From Burkholderiales bacterium (GTDB taxonomy: Bacteria > Pseudomonadota > Gammaproteobacteria > Burkholderiales > Burkholderiaceae_C), in the NCBI GenBank assembly GCA_016702555.1, contig JADJDV010000003.1, forward strand, positions 124,001 through 188,000: a stretch of 64,000 bases of DNA, given 5' to 3'. The notes below the pieces were generated by a model. The model searched no databases. It saw nothing but the letters and a program-made list of their open reading frames with translations, and was not told where the DNA came from. Made by a program: the position numbers and the translations under genes. Position 1 is the stretch's first letter. The number at the start of each line of letters is the position of its first letter. Below, piece by piece: positions 1 through 8,072 of the stretch.

Positions 1-309
1 AAGGACAACGGCCAGAGCGCGCAGCGCTACGAGATCGAGTTCTGGCGCAAGGTGTTCTACCCCATCAGCTGCCTGGTGATGATGGTGCTGGCGCTGCCCT
101 TCGCCTACCTGCACTTTCGCAGCGGCAACATCGCCGGCTACGTGTTCCTGGGCGTGCTGGTGGGCATCAGCTTCTTCCTGCTCAACAACGTGTTCGGGCA
201 CATCGGCAACCTGCGCAACTGGGAGCCCTGGATCGCCGCCGCCCTGCCCGGCATCATTTATTCGGTGCTGTCGCTGGGCGCGCTCGGCTGGTTGGTGCTG
301 AGGCAGTAG
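1..309 (+). CDS. lptG: LptG, LPS export permease (3' part only)
   Basis: The frame is open from base 1 and gives the last 102 residues of an LptF/LptG (YjgP/YjgQ) permease; the 5' end lies outside the window. The visible part has three hydrophobic segments (about residues 19-38, 43-62 and 80-99) and the family-typical stretch reading LALPFAYLHFRSGNIAG. LptG pairs with LptF and the LptB ATPase in the inner membrane and extracts lipopolysaccharide for transport to the outer membrane. The next gene starts 4 bases after the stop. The C-terminal pattern fits LptG better than LptF, but without the N-terminus that choice rests on recognition of the tail only. Confidence 0.85.
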   Translation, partial: KDNGQSAQRYEIEFWRKVFYPISCLVMMVLALPFAYLHFRSGNIAGYVFLGVLVGISFFLLNNVFGHIGNLRNWEPWIAAALPGIIYSVLSLGALGWLVLRQ

Positions 310-313
310 CGCC

Positions 314-697
314 ATGACGCCACCCACCCCGCACGGCATCGTGCTGTTCGCCCACGGCTCGCGCGACCCGGCCTGGCGCGCGCCCATCGAAACCATCGCC
401 CAACGCATGCGTGCCATCGAGCCAGCGGCGCGCGTGGTCTGCGCCTACCTGGAACTGACCGAGCCCAGCCTGCCCGAGGCCGTGGCTGCGCTGATCGATG
501 GCGGCGCCCGCCACATCACCGTGTGGCCGATGTTTCTGGGCACGGGGCGGCACGCGCGCGAGGATTTGCCGCGGCTGTTGGCGCAGTTGCGGCAACAGCA
601 TCCGCAGATCGGCTTCAGCCTGCGGCCGGCGATTGCCGAGCACCCGGGCGTGATCGAGGTGATGGCGCGCACGGCGCTGGAACCCCCGTCGCCTTAG
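314..697 (+). CDS. cbiX: CbiX/SirB-type sirohydrochlorin chelatase
   Basis: A 127-residue single-domain CbiX protein, the short (CbiX-S) form. It inserts Co or Fe into sirohydrochlorin, giving a cobalamin precursor or siroheme. His14 in the HGSRDP motif and His80 in GTGRH are the expected metal-handling histidines. Siroheme is also the precursor of heme d1, so this gene may support the nir cluster about 15 kb away, although general siroheme supply for sulfite reductase fits equally well given the cysB gene directly downstream. It starts 4 bases after lptG. Which metal is used cannot be told from sequence. Confidence 0.85.
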   Translation: MTPPTPHGIVLFAHGSRDPAWRAPIETIAQRMRAIEPAARVVCAYLELTEPSLPEAVAALIDGGARHITVWPMFLGTGRHAREDLPRLLAQLRQQHPQIGFSLRPAIAEHPGVIEVMARTALEPPSP

Positions 698-739
698 ACC
701 CTTCACGCCATAATGATGGGATTTCATATACGCAATCCC

Positions 740-1681
740 ATGAATCTGCACCAGTTCCGCTTCGTCCAGGAGGCCGTGCGCCGTGGTCTGAACCTGACCG
801 AGGCGGCCAAGGCCTTGCATACCTCGCAACCGGGGGTTTCCAAGGCCATCATCGAATTGGAAGATGAGCTCGGCATCGAGATCTTCACCCGCCACGGCAA
901 GCGCCTGAAGCGCGTCACCGAGCCCGGCCAGCATGTGCTGGCAAGCATCGCCATCATCCTGCGCGAGGTCGGCAACCTGAAACGCATCGGCGAGCAGTAC
1001 AGCGCGCAGGACACCGGCACCTTCTCGATTGCCACCACCCACACGCAGGCGCGCTACGTGCTGCCGGTGCCGGTGGCGCGGCTGCGCGAGCGCTACCCCA
1101 AGGTCAACATCAGCCTGCACCAGGGCGCGCCCGACCAGGTGGCGCGCATGGTGATCGAGGAAACCGCCGAGATCGGCATCGCCACCGAATCGCTGGCCAA
1201 CTACCCCGAGCTGATCACCCTGCCCTGCTACGAATGGCAGCACGTGCTGGTGGTGCCCACCGGCCACGCGCTGGCGCGCAAGGAGCGCCTGACGCTGGAG
1301 GACATCGCGGCCGAGCCGCTGATCACCTACCACCCCTCGTTCACCGGCCGCACCCGCATCGACAGCGCCTTTGCCCAGCGTGAACTGCAGCCGCGCATCG
1401 TGCTGGAGGCGATCGACTCCGACGTCATCAAGACCTATGTGCGGCTCGGCCTGGGCGTCGGCATCGTGGCCGAGATGGCCGTCAAGGACGACAAGGACCT
1501 CGACCTGGCGGCGCGCCCGCTCGGCCAGTTGCTGGGCAAGAACGTGGCGCGCATCGCGCTCAAGCGCGGCGCCTACCTGCGCGACTTCGTCTACCACTTC
1601 GCCGGCCTGCTGTCCGACCGGCTCGACAAGAACCTGATCCTGAAAGCCATGAGCGGCCACGTCGCCGACTACGAGCTGTGA
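740..1681 (+). CDS. cysB: CysB-type LysR regulator
   Basis: A 313-residue LysR regulator closely resembling CysB of betaproteobacteria. The winged helix-turn-helix occupies about residues 1-60 (NLHQFRFVQEA...TSQPGVSKAI) and the effector domain about 90-295. CysB activates sulfate assimilation genes and responds to N-acetylserine/O-acetylserine. The start at 740 is chosen because homologues begin MNLHQ; an upstream in-frame ATG at 713 would add nine untypical residues. No strong Shine-Dalgarno is seen. The stop overlaps a possible GTG start of the aminotransferase gene (GTGA at 1678-1681). Confidence 0.9.
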   Translation: MNLHQFRFVQEAVRRGLNLTEAAKALHTSQPGVSKAIIELEDELGIEIFTRHGKRLKRVTEPGQHVLASIAIILREVGNLKRIGEQYSAQDTGTFSIATTHTQARYVLPVPVARLRERYPKVNISLHQGAPDQVARMVIEETAEIGIATESLANYPELITLPCYEWQHVLVVPTGHALARKERLTLEDIAAEPLITYHPSFTGRTRIDSAFAQRELQPRIVLEAIDSDVIKTYVRLGLGVGIVAEMAVKDDKDLDLAARPLGQLLGKNVARIALKRGAYLRDFVYHFAGLLSDRLDKNLILKAMSGHVADYEL

Positions 1682-1695
1682 AACCCCGCGCGCCC

Positions 1696-2868
1696 ATGAA
1701 CCCGCCCACCACCCCCAGCTTCCCCTCGCGCCTGCCCAAGGTCGGCACCACCATCTTCACCGTCATGTCGGCCCTGGCCGCCGGGCACCAGGCCGTCAAC
1801 CTGGGCCAGGGCTTCCCCGACTTTGACTGCGACCCGAAGCTCGTCGATGGTGTCACCACCGCCATGCAACAAGGCCACAACCAGTACCCGCCCATGCCCG
1901 GCGTGCCGGTGCTGCGCGAAGCCATCAGCGCGAAGATGGAGGCGCTCTACGCCCGCCGCTACGACCCCGCCAGCGAAATCACCGTGACGGCCGGCGCCAC
2001 GCAAGCCATCCTCACCGCCATCCTGTGCTGCGTCGGCCCCGGTGACGAAGTCATCGTGCTCGAGCCCTGCTACGACAGCTACGTGCCCAACATCGAGCTG
2101 ACCGGCGCCAAGGTCGTGCGCGTGCCGCTCACCCCCGGCACCTTCCGTCCCGACTTCGACAAGATCGGCGGCGCCCTCACCGCCAGGACGCGCGCCCTCA
2201 TCATCAACAGCCCGCACAACCCCAGCGGCACCGTCTGGTCACCCGAAGACATGCGCCGGCTTCAAGACCTGCTGGCGCCCACCAACGTGCTCGTCATCAG
2301 CGACGAGGTGTACGAGCACATGGTCTACGCCCCGCTGCAGCACGAAAGCGTGGCGCGCACCCCGGGCCTCGCCGCGCGCAGCTTCATCGTCAGCAGCTTC
2401 GGCAAGACCTACCACGTGACGGGCTGGAAAGTCGGCTACGTCGCCGCCCCCGCCGCGCTGATGGCCGAATTCCGCAAGGTGCACCAGTTCAACGTGTTCA
2501 CCGTCAACACGCCCATGCAATATGGGCTTGCGACGTACATGCAAGACCCCGCACCGTACCTGGAGCTGCCCGCCTTCTACGACGCCAAGCGCCAGCTGTT
2601 CCGCGACGGCCTGGCCAAGACCAAGTTCAGGCTGCTGCCCTGCGAAGGCACTTACTTCCAGTGCGTCGGCATCGCCGACCTCGCCGTGCCCGAGCGCGAC
2701 CTCCCCGAAGCCGACTTCTGCCAATGGCTCACCCGCGAGATCGGCGTCGCGGCGATTCCGCTGTCGGCGTTTTATGGGGATGGGTTTGATCAGAAGGTGA
2801 TCAGGTTCTGTTTTGCGAAGAGGGATGAGACGTTGAGGGAGGCGGTGGGGAGGTTGGGCAATTTATAA
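1696..2868 (+). CDS. Methionine-type PLP aminotransferase (YbdL/MtnE-like)
   Basis: A 390-residue fold-type I aminotransferase. It has the INSPHNPSG motif, DEVYEH, and the PLP lysine in SSFGKTYHVTGWK (about Lys237), the pattern of YbdL/kynurenine-type enzymes that transaminate methionine, phenylalanine and related 2-oxo acids. The ATG at 1696 is preferred; a GTG at 1678 overlapping the cysB stop would add six residues. The last 110 bases use G- and T-ending codons (TTT, GGG, TTG, AGG), whereas the rest of the gene is strongly C-ending. This change lies next to a low-GC island. Substrate is inferred from the family. Confidence 0.85.
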   Translation: MNPPTTPSFPSRLPKVGTTIFTVMSALAAGHQAVNLGQGFPDFDCDPKLVDGVTTAMQQGHNQYPPMPGVPVLREAISAKMEALYARRYDPASEITVTAGATQAILTAILCCVGPGDEVIVLEPCYDSYVPNIELTGAKVVRVPLTPGTFRPDFDKIGGALTARTRALIINSPHNPSGTVWSPEDMRRLQDLLAPTNVLVISDEVYEHMVYAPLQHESVARTPGLAARSFIVSSFGKTYHVTGWKVGYVAAPAALMAEFRKVHQFNVFTVNTPMQYGLATYMQDPAPYLELPAFYDAKRQLFRDGLAKTKFRLLPCEGTYFQCVGIADLAVPERDLPEADFCQWLTREIGVAAIPLSAFYGDGFDQKVIRFCFAKRDETLREAVGRLGNL

Positions 2869-2914
2869 ATGTCCGCGATCCTCTAAGGCCTCAAGCAACT
2901 GTGGCTATTTTTTA

Positions 2915-2955
2915 GCGCACATATATAACAACTGAATTTTTCCAAAGGTAGAAAA
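2915..2955 (+). promoter_or_regulatory. AT-rich promoter and RBS of the ATPase gene
   Basis: The sequence before the ATPase is AT-rich, with a TATATAA -10-like element at about 2922-2928 and a purine-rich ribosome site (AAAGGTAG) about 5 bases before the ATG. No convincing -35 is seen. The composition matches the following gene and not the GC-rich neighbours, so the promoter probably arrived with it. Confidence 0.4.
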
Positions 2956-4194
2956 ATGAACTTGCAGCAAGCAGGAAAAACTCTCAAAGACGTTCAAATT
3001 GGGACCCCGGACGCAGAAGCCGATAGAAAATTAGCCGAATATTTCTTGACGACCCCGCACGTAGAAGCTGCATTGCAACTTCGTCGAACGCTCTTCTTGG
3101 GACGAAAAGGGGCTGGAAAATCAGCTCTGTTTACACAGCTGCCCCGACTAATAACTGAGGCAGGGTATACACATACAAGAACTATACTTGTAACCCCAGA
3201 TCAATATGCATGGAGTGCATTGCGCGACTATCAAGAGCAGGGGTTACTGCCAGAGCAAGCACATTCAAACGCTTGGAAATTCACACTAGCGATTGAAGTG
3301 GCAGCGAATTTAACATTGATAGCCGACGACACATTGAAATCGGCTGCCAGCATTAACGCCTTAAAACAACTCAAGAAGTTCGTACAAGAGAACTACGGAG
3401 AAACCAGCCCGACATTGTACAGATCCGCCGCTCAACTACTCAAAGGAATAAAGAGTTTCAATGTATCAGCGTTTGGATTTGGGGCCGGGTTGAGCAAGGC
3501 GAATGAAGATCTACAGATTACACCTCAAATTATCGAGTCAATTTTAGCTTCCATTTCTACTGTTGCCAGCGAAGTAGGAATAGTTGTAGCACTCGACAAA
3601 CTAGACGATTCATGGGAAGGGTCAGATCAGTCGAAACACCTATTAATCGGTTTGTTAAAGGCGTGCAAAGACGTTAACGACAAATACAAGGGAGAATCTC
3701 CTGCCTCTGGATTTTCTGTAGTAGCTTTTTTGAGAGCCGACATATACGAAGGTTTAAAATTCGATGACAAGGATAAATATCGTGCAATCGAGCAGTCGAT
3801 AGATTGGACGCCTGAGCTACTGCGTGATATGGTACAAAAAAGACTTCCTGAATCTGTGACAATTTCGGAATTGTTCGAGCCCGGCGAGATGCGAGGATCA
3901 ATTGCTCCGTTTAATTACATTGTTAAAAGAACTTTTTTGAGGCCTCGCGAAATTCTACAATTCATGGATGAGTGCATAAGAAGGGCAGGATATAGCGCGA
4001 CGCAAATCACCAAAGATCAAATCAGGCAGGCCGAAGAAAAATATAGCTCCTGGAAGGTGGATGATTTGAAGCAAGAATACCGACGCCTATACCCAGAATT
4101 TGAGCAAATTGTAGAAATACTCAGGCAAGCGCAACATCGATATGATAGTTTCGATGAATTTGAAGCGCACATTAAGGACGGTCTGAATAATTGA
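2956..4194 (+). pseudogene. P-loop ATPase, Sll1717-like, 5' fragment cut by an IS
   Basis: The frame encodes 412 residues with Walker A GRKGAGKS (49-56), a Walker B-like segment with Asp214 and Asp217/218, and an RPRE motif (Arg329-Arg331) typical of large STAND/KAP-like NTPases of the Sll1717 type. Only the first 406 codons are native. The last residues (DGLNN) and the stop lie in the terminal repeat of an IS that begins at 4176. The native frame continues at 5351-5539 and 6715-6799, giving an ancestral protein of 497 residues. Base composition is far more AT-rich than the neighbours, which suggests transfer. The family is of unknown function; a signalling or defence role would be speculation. 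The fragment may still be translated but lacks about 90 C-terminal residues. Confidence 0.75.
4172..4175. repeat. Target duplication TTAA, left of IS copy 1
   Basis: TTAA directly precedes the outer inverted repeat of IS copy 1 and is repeated at 5347-5350 after its inner end. It is a 4-bp YTAR duplication, as expected for IS5-group elements. Confidence 0.85.
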
Positions 4195-5346
4195 CACGCG
4201 GATGTGCTTGGCTGTCCATTTTTTAGCTCTTGCTGGAAACTGAGACCTCGCCGGACGTTTTCGCCTTGCTCGGAGGTTTTTTGCTCTCCCGCAGGCCCTT
4301 TTGGCCCGCGCCGGGCGCACCTATGCCATCAACTTCTTGCGCGCCATCCACAGGTTGGCCAGGCCCAACAAGGTCACGATCTGCGCCGTGTTCTTCTTCA
4401 AACCCCGGTAGCGCACCTTCACATAGCCGAACTGGCACTTCACGACCCGAAACGGATGCTCGACCTTGGCGCGGATGCTGGCCTTGATGCGTTCGATCTG
4501 ATCAAGCTTGCCTTCGATCGGATCGTCCTAATCCAGCGCTTTGCGCTGGCCCGGCTTCATGGCTACATGCCAGGTGACACTTTCCTTGGCATCGGCTCGC
4601 TTGTCAGCACCCTGGAAGGCCGAGTCGCCAAAGGCATTGCTTTCTTCACCGTGCAGCAAGGCGTTGGCCTCAACGATGTCATGCACGTTGCCTGCCGTGC
4701 CACGCACGCTGTGCGTCAAGCCTGAGTCGGCGTCCACACCGATGTGCGTCTTCATCCCAAAGTACCAGTTGTTGCCCTTCTTGCTGGAGCGCATCTGGGC
4801 ATCGCGCGCGTTGTCCTTGTTCTTGGTGGAGCTGGGCGCAGCAATCAAGGTGGCGTCCACGGCGGTGCCAGCCTTGAGCAGCAATCCCTTGGCGATGAGC
4901 AGCTCGTTGATGAGCTTGAACATCTGCTCGGCCAGCTTGTGCTGCTCCAGCAGGTGACGAAAGCGCAAGATGGTGCTCTCGTCGGGCAGGCGCGTATGCC
5001 AGTTGTCCAGGCCCGCAAACTCGCGGTACAGCGGCACGTCGTGCAAGGCTTCTTCCATGGCCGGATCGCTCAGGGTGAACCACTGCTGCATGAAGTGAAT
5101 GCGCAGCATGGCTTCAACCGCAAAGGGCTGACGCCCGCGTCGGCCAGCCTCAGGGGCATATGGCGCGATCAAGGCCACCAGATCGGCCCAAGGCACCACG
5201 GCATTCATCTCATCGAGAAAGCGCCGCTTGCGCGTGCGCTTGACACTCAGGTTCAGGCCAAGGTCTGCTTGCTTCATGGCGCTCAATTGTCCCAAAGACG
5301 CTACATCTTGCATAGCATGAGATCTGCAGATTTGTGCAGACCTTCC
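4176..5346 (-). mobile_element. IS5-family element, copy 1 (1171 bp)
   Basis: Bounded by imperfect inverted repeats: outer end GGACGGTCTGAATAA and inner end GGAAGGTCTGCACAAA when read inward. It is flanked by TTAA duplications and carries one transposase gene on the minus strand. It lies inside the P-loop ATPase gene after codon 406. It is almost identical to copy 2 (5540-6709) in opposite orientation; the differences noticed are a few substitutions and one single-base indel. The two copies form a 1.17-kb inverted repeat around a 193-bp spacer. Confidence 0.9.
4321..5313 (-). pseudogene. IS5-group transposase with premature stop
   Basis: The full-length reading is 330 codons, resembling InsH of IS5. 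It has an N-terminal DUF772-like region (FLDEMNAVVPW..., PDESTILRFRHLLEQ) and a DDE domain with VDATLI, GDSAFQGA and the KASIRAKVEHPFR segment supplying the Glu. At 4528-4530 an in-frame TAG replaces the AAG lysine codon present in copy 2, so the product would end after 261 residues and lose the catalytic Glu. This copy is therefore probably inactive. The start could be the ATG at 5313 or an internal ATG 12 codons later. Confidence 0.85.
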
Positions 5347-5350
5347 TTAA
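5347..5350. repeat. Target duplication TTAA, right of IS copy 1
   Basis: Second copy of the TTAA at 4172-4175. Directly after it, at 5351, the ATPase reading frame resumes. Confidence 0.85.
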
Positions 5351-5539
5351 TCAAAGAGCGCCTGACCTAGTTAAATCTATAGGTCTCCGCAACATCATCG
5401 AGAGACTATTTAACGCTTCAGCTATTGGCGTTCGACTTGCGAATGTCGGTTCACCACGGTTTAGAGCAGAAGATAGTGATCTGATGCTACCTTCGGTCGG
5501 AGCGATTTATGTGCACCAGTGCCTGTACAAAGGACTAAA
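5351..5539 (+). pseudogene. Middle fragment of the split P-loop ATPase
   Basis: These 189 bases lie between the two IS copies. Joined to 4175 (one TTAA kept), they continue the ATPase frame without a shift: ...EAHI-NQRAPDLVKSIGLRN..., ending ...HQCLYKGL. AT-rich composition matches the 5' fragment. It has no start of its own; the ATG at 5334 lies in the IS end. It belongs to the C-terminal region after the ATPase core. Confidence 0.85.
5535..5539. repeat. Target duplication CTAAA, left of IS copy 2
   Basis: CTAAA precedes the inner repeat of IS copy 2 and is repeated at 6710-6714. The core CTAA fits the YTAR rule. The fifth shared base may be chance or an extra A at this IS end. Confidence 0.7.
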
Positions 5540-6709
5540 GGAAGGTCTGCACAAATCTGCAGATCTCATGCTATGCAAGATGTAGCGTCTTTGGGACAAT
5601 TGAGCGCCATGAAGCAAGCAGACCTTGGCCTGAACCTGAGTGTCAAGCGCACGCGCAAGCGCGCTTTCTCGATGAGATGAATGCCGTGGTGCCTTGGGCC
5701 GATCTGGTGGCCTTGATCGCGCCATATGCCCCTGAGGCTGGCCGACGCGGGCGTCAGCCCTTTGCGGTTGAAGCCATGCTGCGCATTCACTTCATGCAGC
5801 AGTGGTTCACCCTGAGCGATCCGGCCATGGAAGAAGCCTTGCACGACGTGCCGCTGTACCGCGAGTTTGCGGGCCTGGACAACTGGCATACGCGCCTGCC
5901 CGACGAGAGCACCATCTTGCGCTTTCGTCACCTGCTGGAGCAGCACAAGCTGGCCGAGCAGATGTTCAAGCTCATCAACGAGCTGCTCATCGCCAAGGGA
6001 TTGCTGCTCAAGGCTGGCACCGCCGTGGACGCCACCTTGATTGCTGCGCCCAGCTCCACCAAGAACAAGGACAACGCGCGCGATGCCCAGATGCGCTCCA
6101 GCAAGAAGGGCAACAACTGGTACTTTGGGATGAAGACGCACATCGGTGTGGACGCCGACTCAGGCTTGACGCACAGCGTGCGTGGCACGGCAGGCAACGT
6201 GCATGACATCGTTGAGGCCAACGCCTTGCTGCACGGTGAAGAAAGCAATGCCTTTGGCGACTCGGCCTTCCAGGGTGCTGACAAGCGAGCCGATGCCAAG
6301 GAAAGTGTCACCTGGCATGTGGCCATGAAGCCGGGCCAGCGCAAAGCGCTGGACAAGGACGATCCGATCGAAGGCAAGCTTGATCAGATCGAACGCATCA
6401 AGGCCAGCATCCGCGCCAAGGTCGAGCATCCGTTTCGGGTCGTGAAGTGCCAGTTCGGCTATGTGAAGGTGCGCTACCGGGGTTTGAAGAAGAACACGGC
6501 GCAGATCGTGACCTTGTTGGGCCTGGCCAACCTGTGGATGGCGCGCAAGAAGTTGATGGCATAGGTGCGCCCGGCGCAGGCCAAAAGGGCCTGCGGGAGA
6601 GCAAAAAACCTCCGAGCAAGGCGAAAACGTCCGGCGAGGTCTCAGTTTCCAGCAAGAGCTAAAAAATGGACAGCCAAGCACATCCGCGTGTCAATTATTC
6701 AGACCGTCC
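5540..6709 (+). mobile_element. IS5-family element, copy 2 (1170 bp)
   Basis: Inner repeat GGAAGGTCTGCACAAA at 5540 and outer end ...CAGACCGTCC at 6709, with CTAAA duplications on both sides. It is the same element as copy 1 but inverted, one base shorter, and inserted 189 native bases further along the same ATPase gene. Separate target duplications show two independent insertions, not one composite transposon. Confidence 0.9.
5573..6564 (+). pseudogene. IS5-group transposase with N-terminal frameshift
   Basis: Compared with copy 1, one G is missing near 5661 (AAGCGCGC where copy 1 has AAGCGGCGC), so translation from the natural start (5573 or 5609) runs out of frame after about 18-30 codons. 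An internal ATG at 5677 opens a 295-residue frame with the whole DDE domain intact and the lysine that is a stop codon in copy 1. The product from 5677 would lack part of the N-terminal DNA-binding region. Activity is doubtful, but a sequencing error in the G/C-rich spot is possible. Confidence 0.8.
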
Positions 6710-6714
6710 CTAAA
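6710..6714. repeat. Target duplication CTAAA, right of IS copy 2
   Basis: Second copy of CTAAA at 5535-5539. The ATPase frame resumes at 6715. Confidence 0.7.
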
Positions 6715-6799
6715 CCTCCGAGAGAAAAGGGCCAGGGATGACCAGGAGGGCTCACTTGGCACTGGGGATCAACGAGAGGAGGATGATTATGGATTCTGA
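6715..6799 (+). pseudogene. 3' end fragment of the split P-loop ATPase
   Basis: Joined to 5539, these 85 bases complete the ATPase: ...YKGL-NLREKRARDDQEGS..., ending DDYGF and a TGA at 6797-6799. The joined length 1220+189+85 is 1494 bases, exactly 498 codons. The native stop overlaps the convergent methyltransferase gene by 13 bases, a natural gene boundary that supports the reconstruction. Confidence 0.8.
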
Positions 6800-7758
6800 T
6801 TTTTCTGTCGGCTAAGCTGATACGCTCCCACCTTCAACCCCCTCCCTTCACCCACATCCGCAAAAACCGCCGGATTCGCCATGTGCTCCACGAATGCTAA
6901 CTCCGGCGCATGCTCGCGCGCTTGATCCTGAAGCCACGCCATCGACAATTCCGGCGCATTCAGACACAGCAGCGCATGCCCGCCGGGCGCCAGCAGGCCG
7001 GGCAAGCGGCGCAGCAGGCGGGCGTAGTCCTTGGTGGCGACGAAGCTGCCCTTCTGGTAGCTGGGTGGGTCGGCGATGACCAGGTCGTAAGGGCCGCCAC
7101 GCGTGAGCTTGCCCCATGAGTTGAACAGGTCGTGCGCCAGAAAGCTGGCGCCGTGGGTCAGGCCGTTGAGCTGGTGGTTTTGCTGGCCGGTGGCGAGCGC
7201 GCCGCGGGCCATGTCGAGATTGGTGACGTGCGCCGCGCCGCCCTGCAAGGCGGCGACGGAGAAGGCGCAGGTGTAGGCGAACAGGTTGAGCACCTTGGCG
7301 CCGCGCCCTTCGCGTTGCAAGAAATCGGCCGCGAACTCACGCACCCAGCGGCGGCCTTCGGCCATGTCGAGGAACAGGCCGTGGTTCTGGCGACGCAGGA
7401 CGTGCACCAGAAAACGCGCGGGGCCTTCGGTGACGATGTGCGGGTCGGGCACGCAGCCGGCCATCAAGCGTGTATCGCTGCGCGCTTGCAGGCGCAGAGC
7501 TTCGCCGCGTTGCTGAAAGACCCAGTTGAGCGCCTGCCCCGGCGGCGCGATGTGCTGCCAGCGGGCTTGCAGCGCGGCGCCGATGGTGGCCAGTTGCTCA
7601 TCGGTCGCGGGCGCGAAGCTGGTGAGCACGAAGACGGGTGGGTAGGCATCCAGCGTCCATTGCTCGCAGCCCGGGTACAGGCCGCCACGGCCGTGGAAGA
7701 TGCGGCAGGCGTCCACGGGCAGCGGCATGGCGGCGATGGCATCGAGCAGGGCTTGCAT
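6787..7758 (-). CDS. Class I SAM-dependent rRNA methyltransferase-like protein
   Basis: A 323-residue protein of the RlmI/RlmK-like methyltransferase group (Methyltrans_SAM). The SAM-binding motif VLNLFAYTCAFS and the catalytic-loop motif IADPPSY are clear in the second half; the N-terminal part lacks a recognisable PUA domain. Members modify cytosine or guanine in large-subunit rRNA; the exact target here is not known. The start at 7758 is chosen for its upstream CTCCAG-like site and fit to homologues; longer starts at 7785 and 7962 are possible. It converges on the broken ATPase with a 13-bp overlap. Confidence 0.75.
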   Translation of the reverse strand: MQALLDAIAAMPLPVDACRIFHGRGGLYPGCEQWTLDAYPPVFVLTSFAPATDEQLATIGAALQARWQHIAPPGQALNWVFQQRGEALRLQARSDTRLMAGCVPDPHIVTEGPARFLVHVLRRQNHGLFLDMAEGRRWVREFAADFLQREGRGAKVLNLFAYTCAFSVAALQGGAAHVTNLDMARGALATGQQNHQLNGLTHGASFLAHDLFNSWGKLTRGGPYDLVIADPPSYQKGSFVATKDYARLLRRLPGLLAPGGHALLCLNAPELSMAWLQDQAREHAPELAFVEHMANPAVFADVGEGRGLKVGAYQLSRQKNQNP

Positions 7759-8072
7759 GCCTGGAGTATCGATGCGGCAGGACCGCATGGCCGCGCGCCT
7801 TGCAGGCCGTGCGCACCAGGAATCCAATGGCGTTGGGCACACCAGCGTGACCACTGCATGGCCGCCGTGCACAATGCGGCCGGCTGACGCTTGGTGTGGC
7901 AACTTGGGTGGATTCAACCGGTCATTGCTACCCCGTTGAGCATTCCATCCGACACACGGCACCGCGCAGACTGGCGTGCCTGAATGCCCGTCTGTGCAGA
8001 ATGCCGCAGGTTCTTGCCCGCCCGCTCTCGCACCCGACCCAAGCCCACAGCGCCCCCGCCACCCGCAAGCCC
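7759..8072. other. Non-coding gap before the P-type ATPase
   Basis: This 314-bp stretch separates two divergent genes and must hold both promoters. I see no clear -35/-10 pair, palindrome or small gene. The ATPase frame stays open through it back to 7896, but the extra residues are unlike the family. Confidence 0.4.

Noticed and set aside
254..1660. Long open frame opposite cbiX/cysB (468 codons)
   Set aside because: It is the complementary shadow of two well-recognised genes in GC-rich DNA, with low-complexity Arg/His/Gln-rich translation.
5334..5585. Stand-alone 83-residue gene between the IS copies
   Set aside because: Its start and end lie in IS terminal repeats. The native part is the middle of the split ATPase.
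4176..6709. Composite transposon carrying cargo
   Set aside because: Each IS has its own different target duplication (TTAA and CTAAA) and the spacer is part of the ATPase gene, so two independent insertions explain it.
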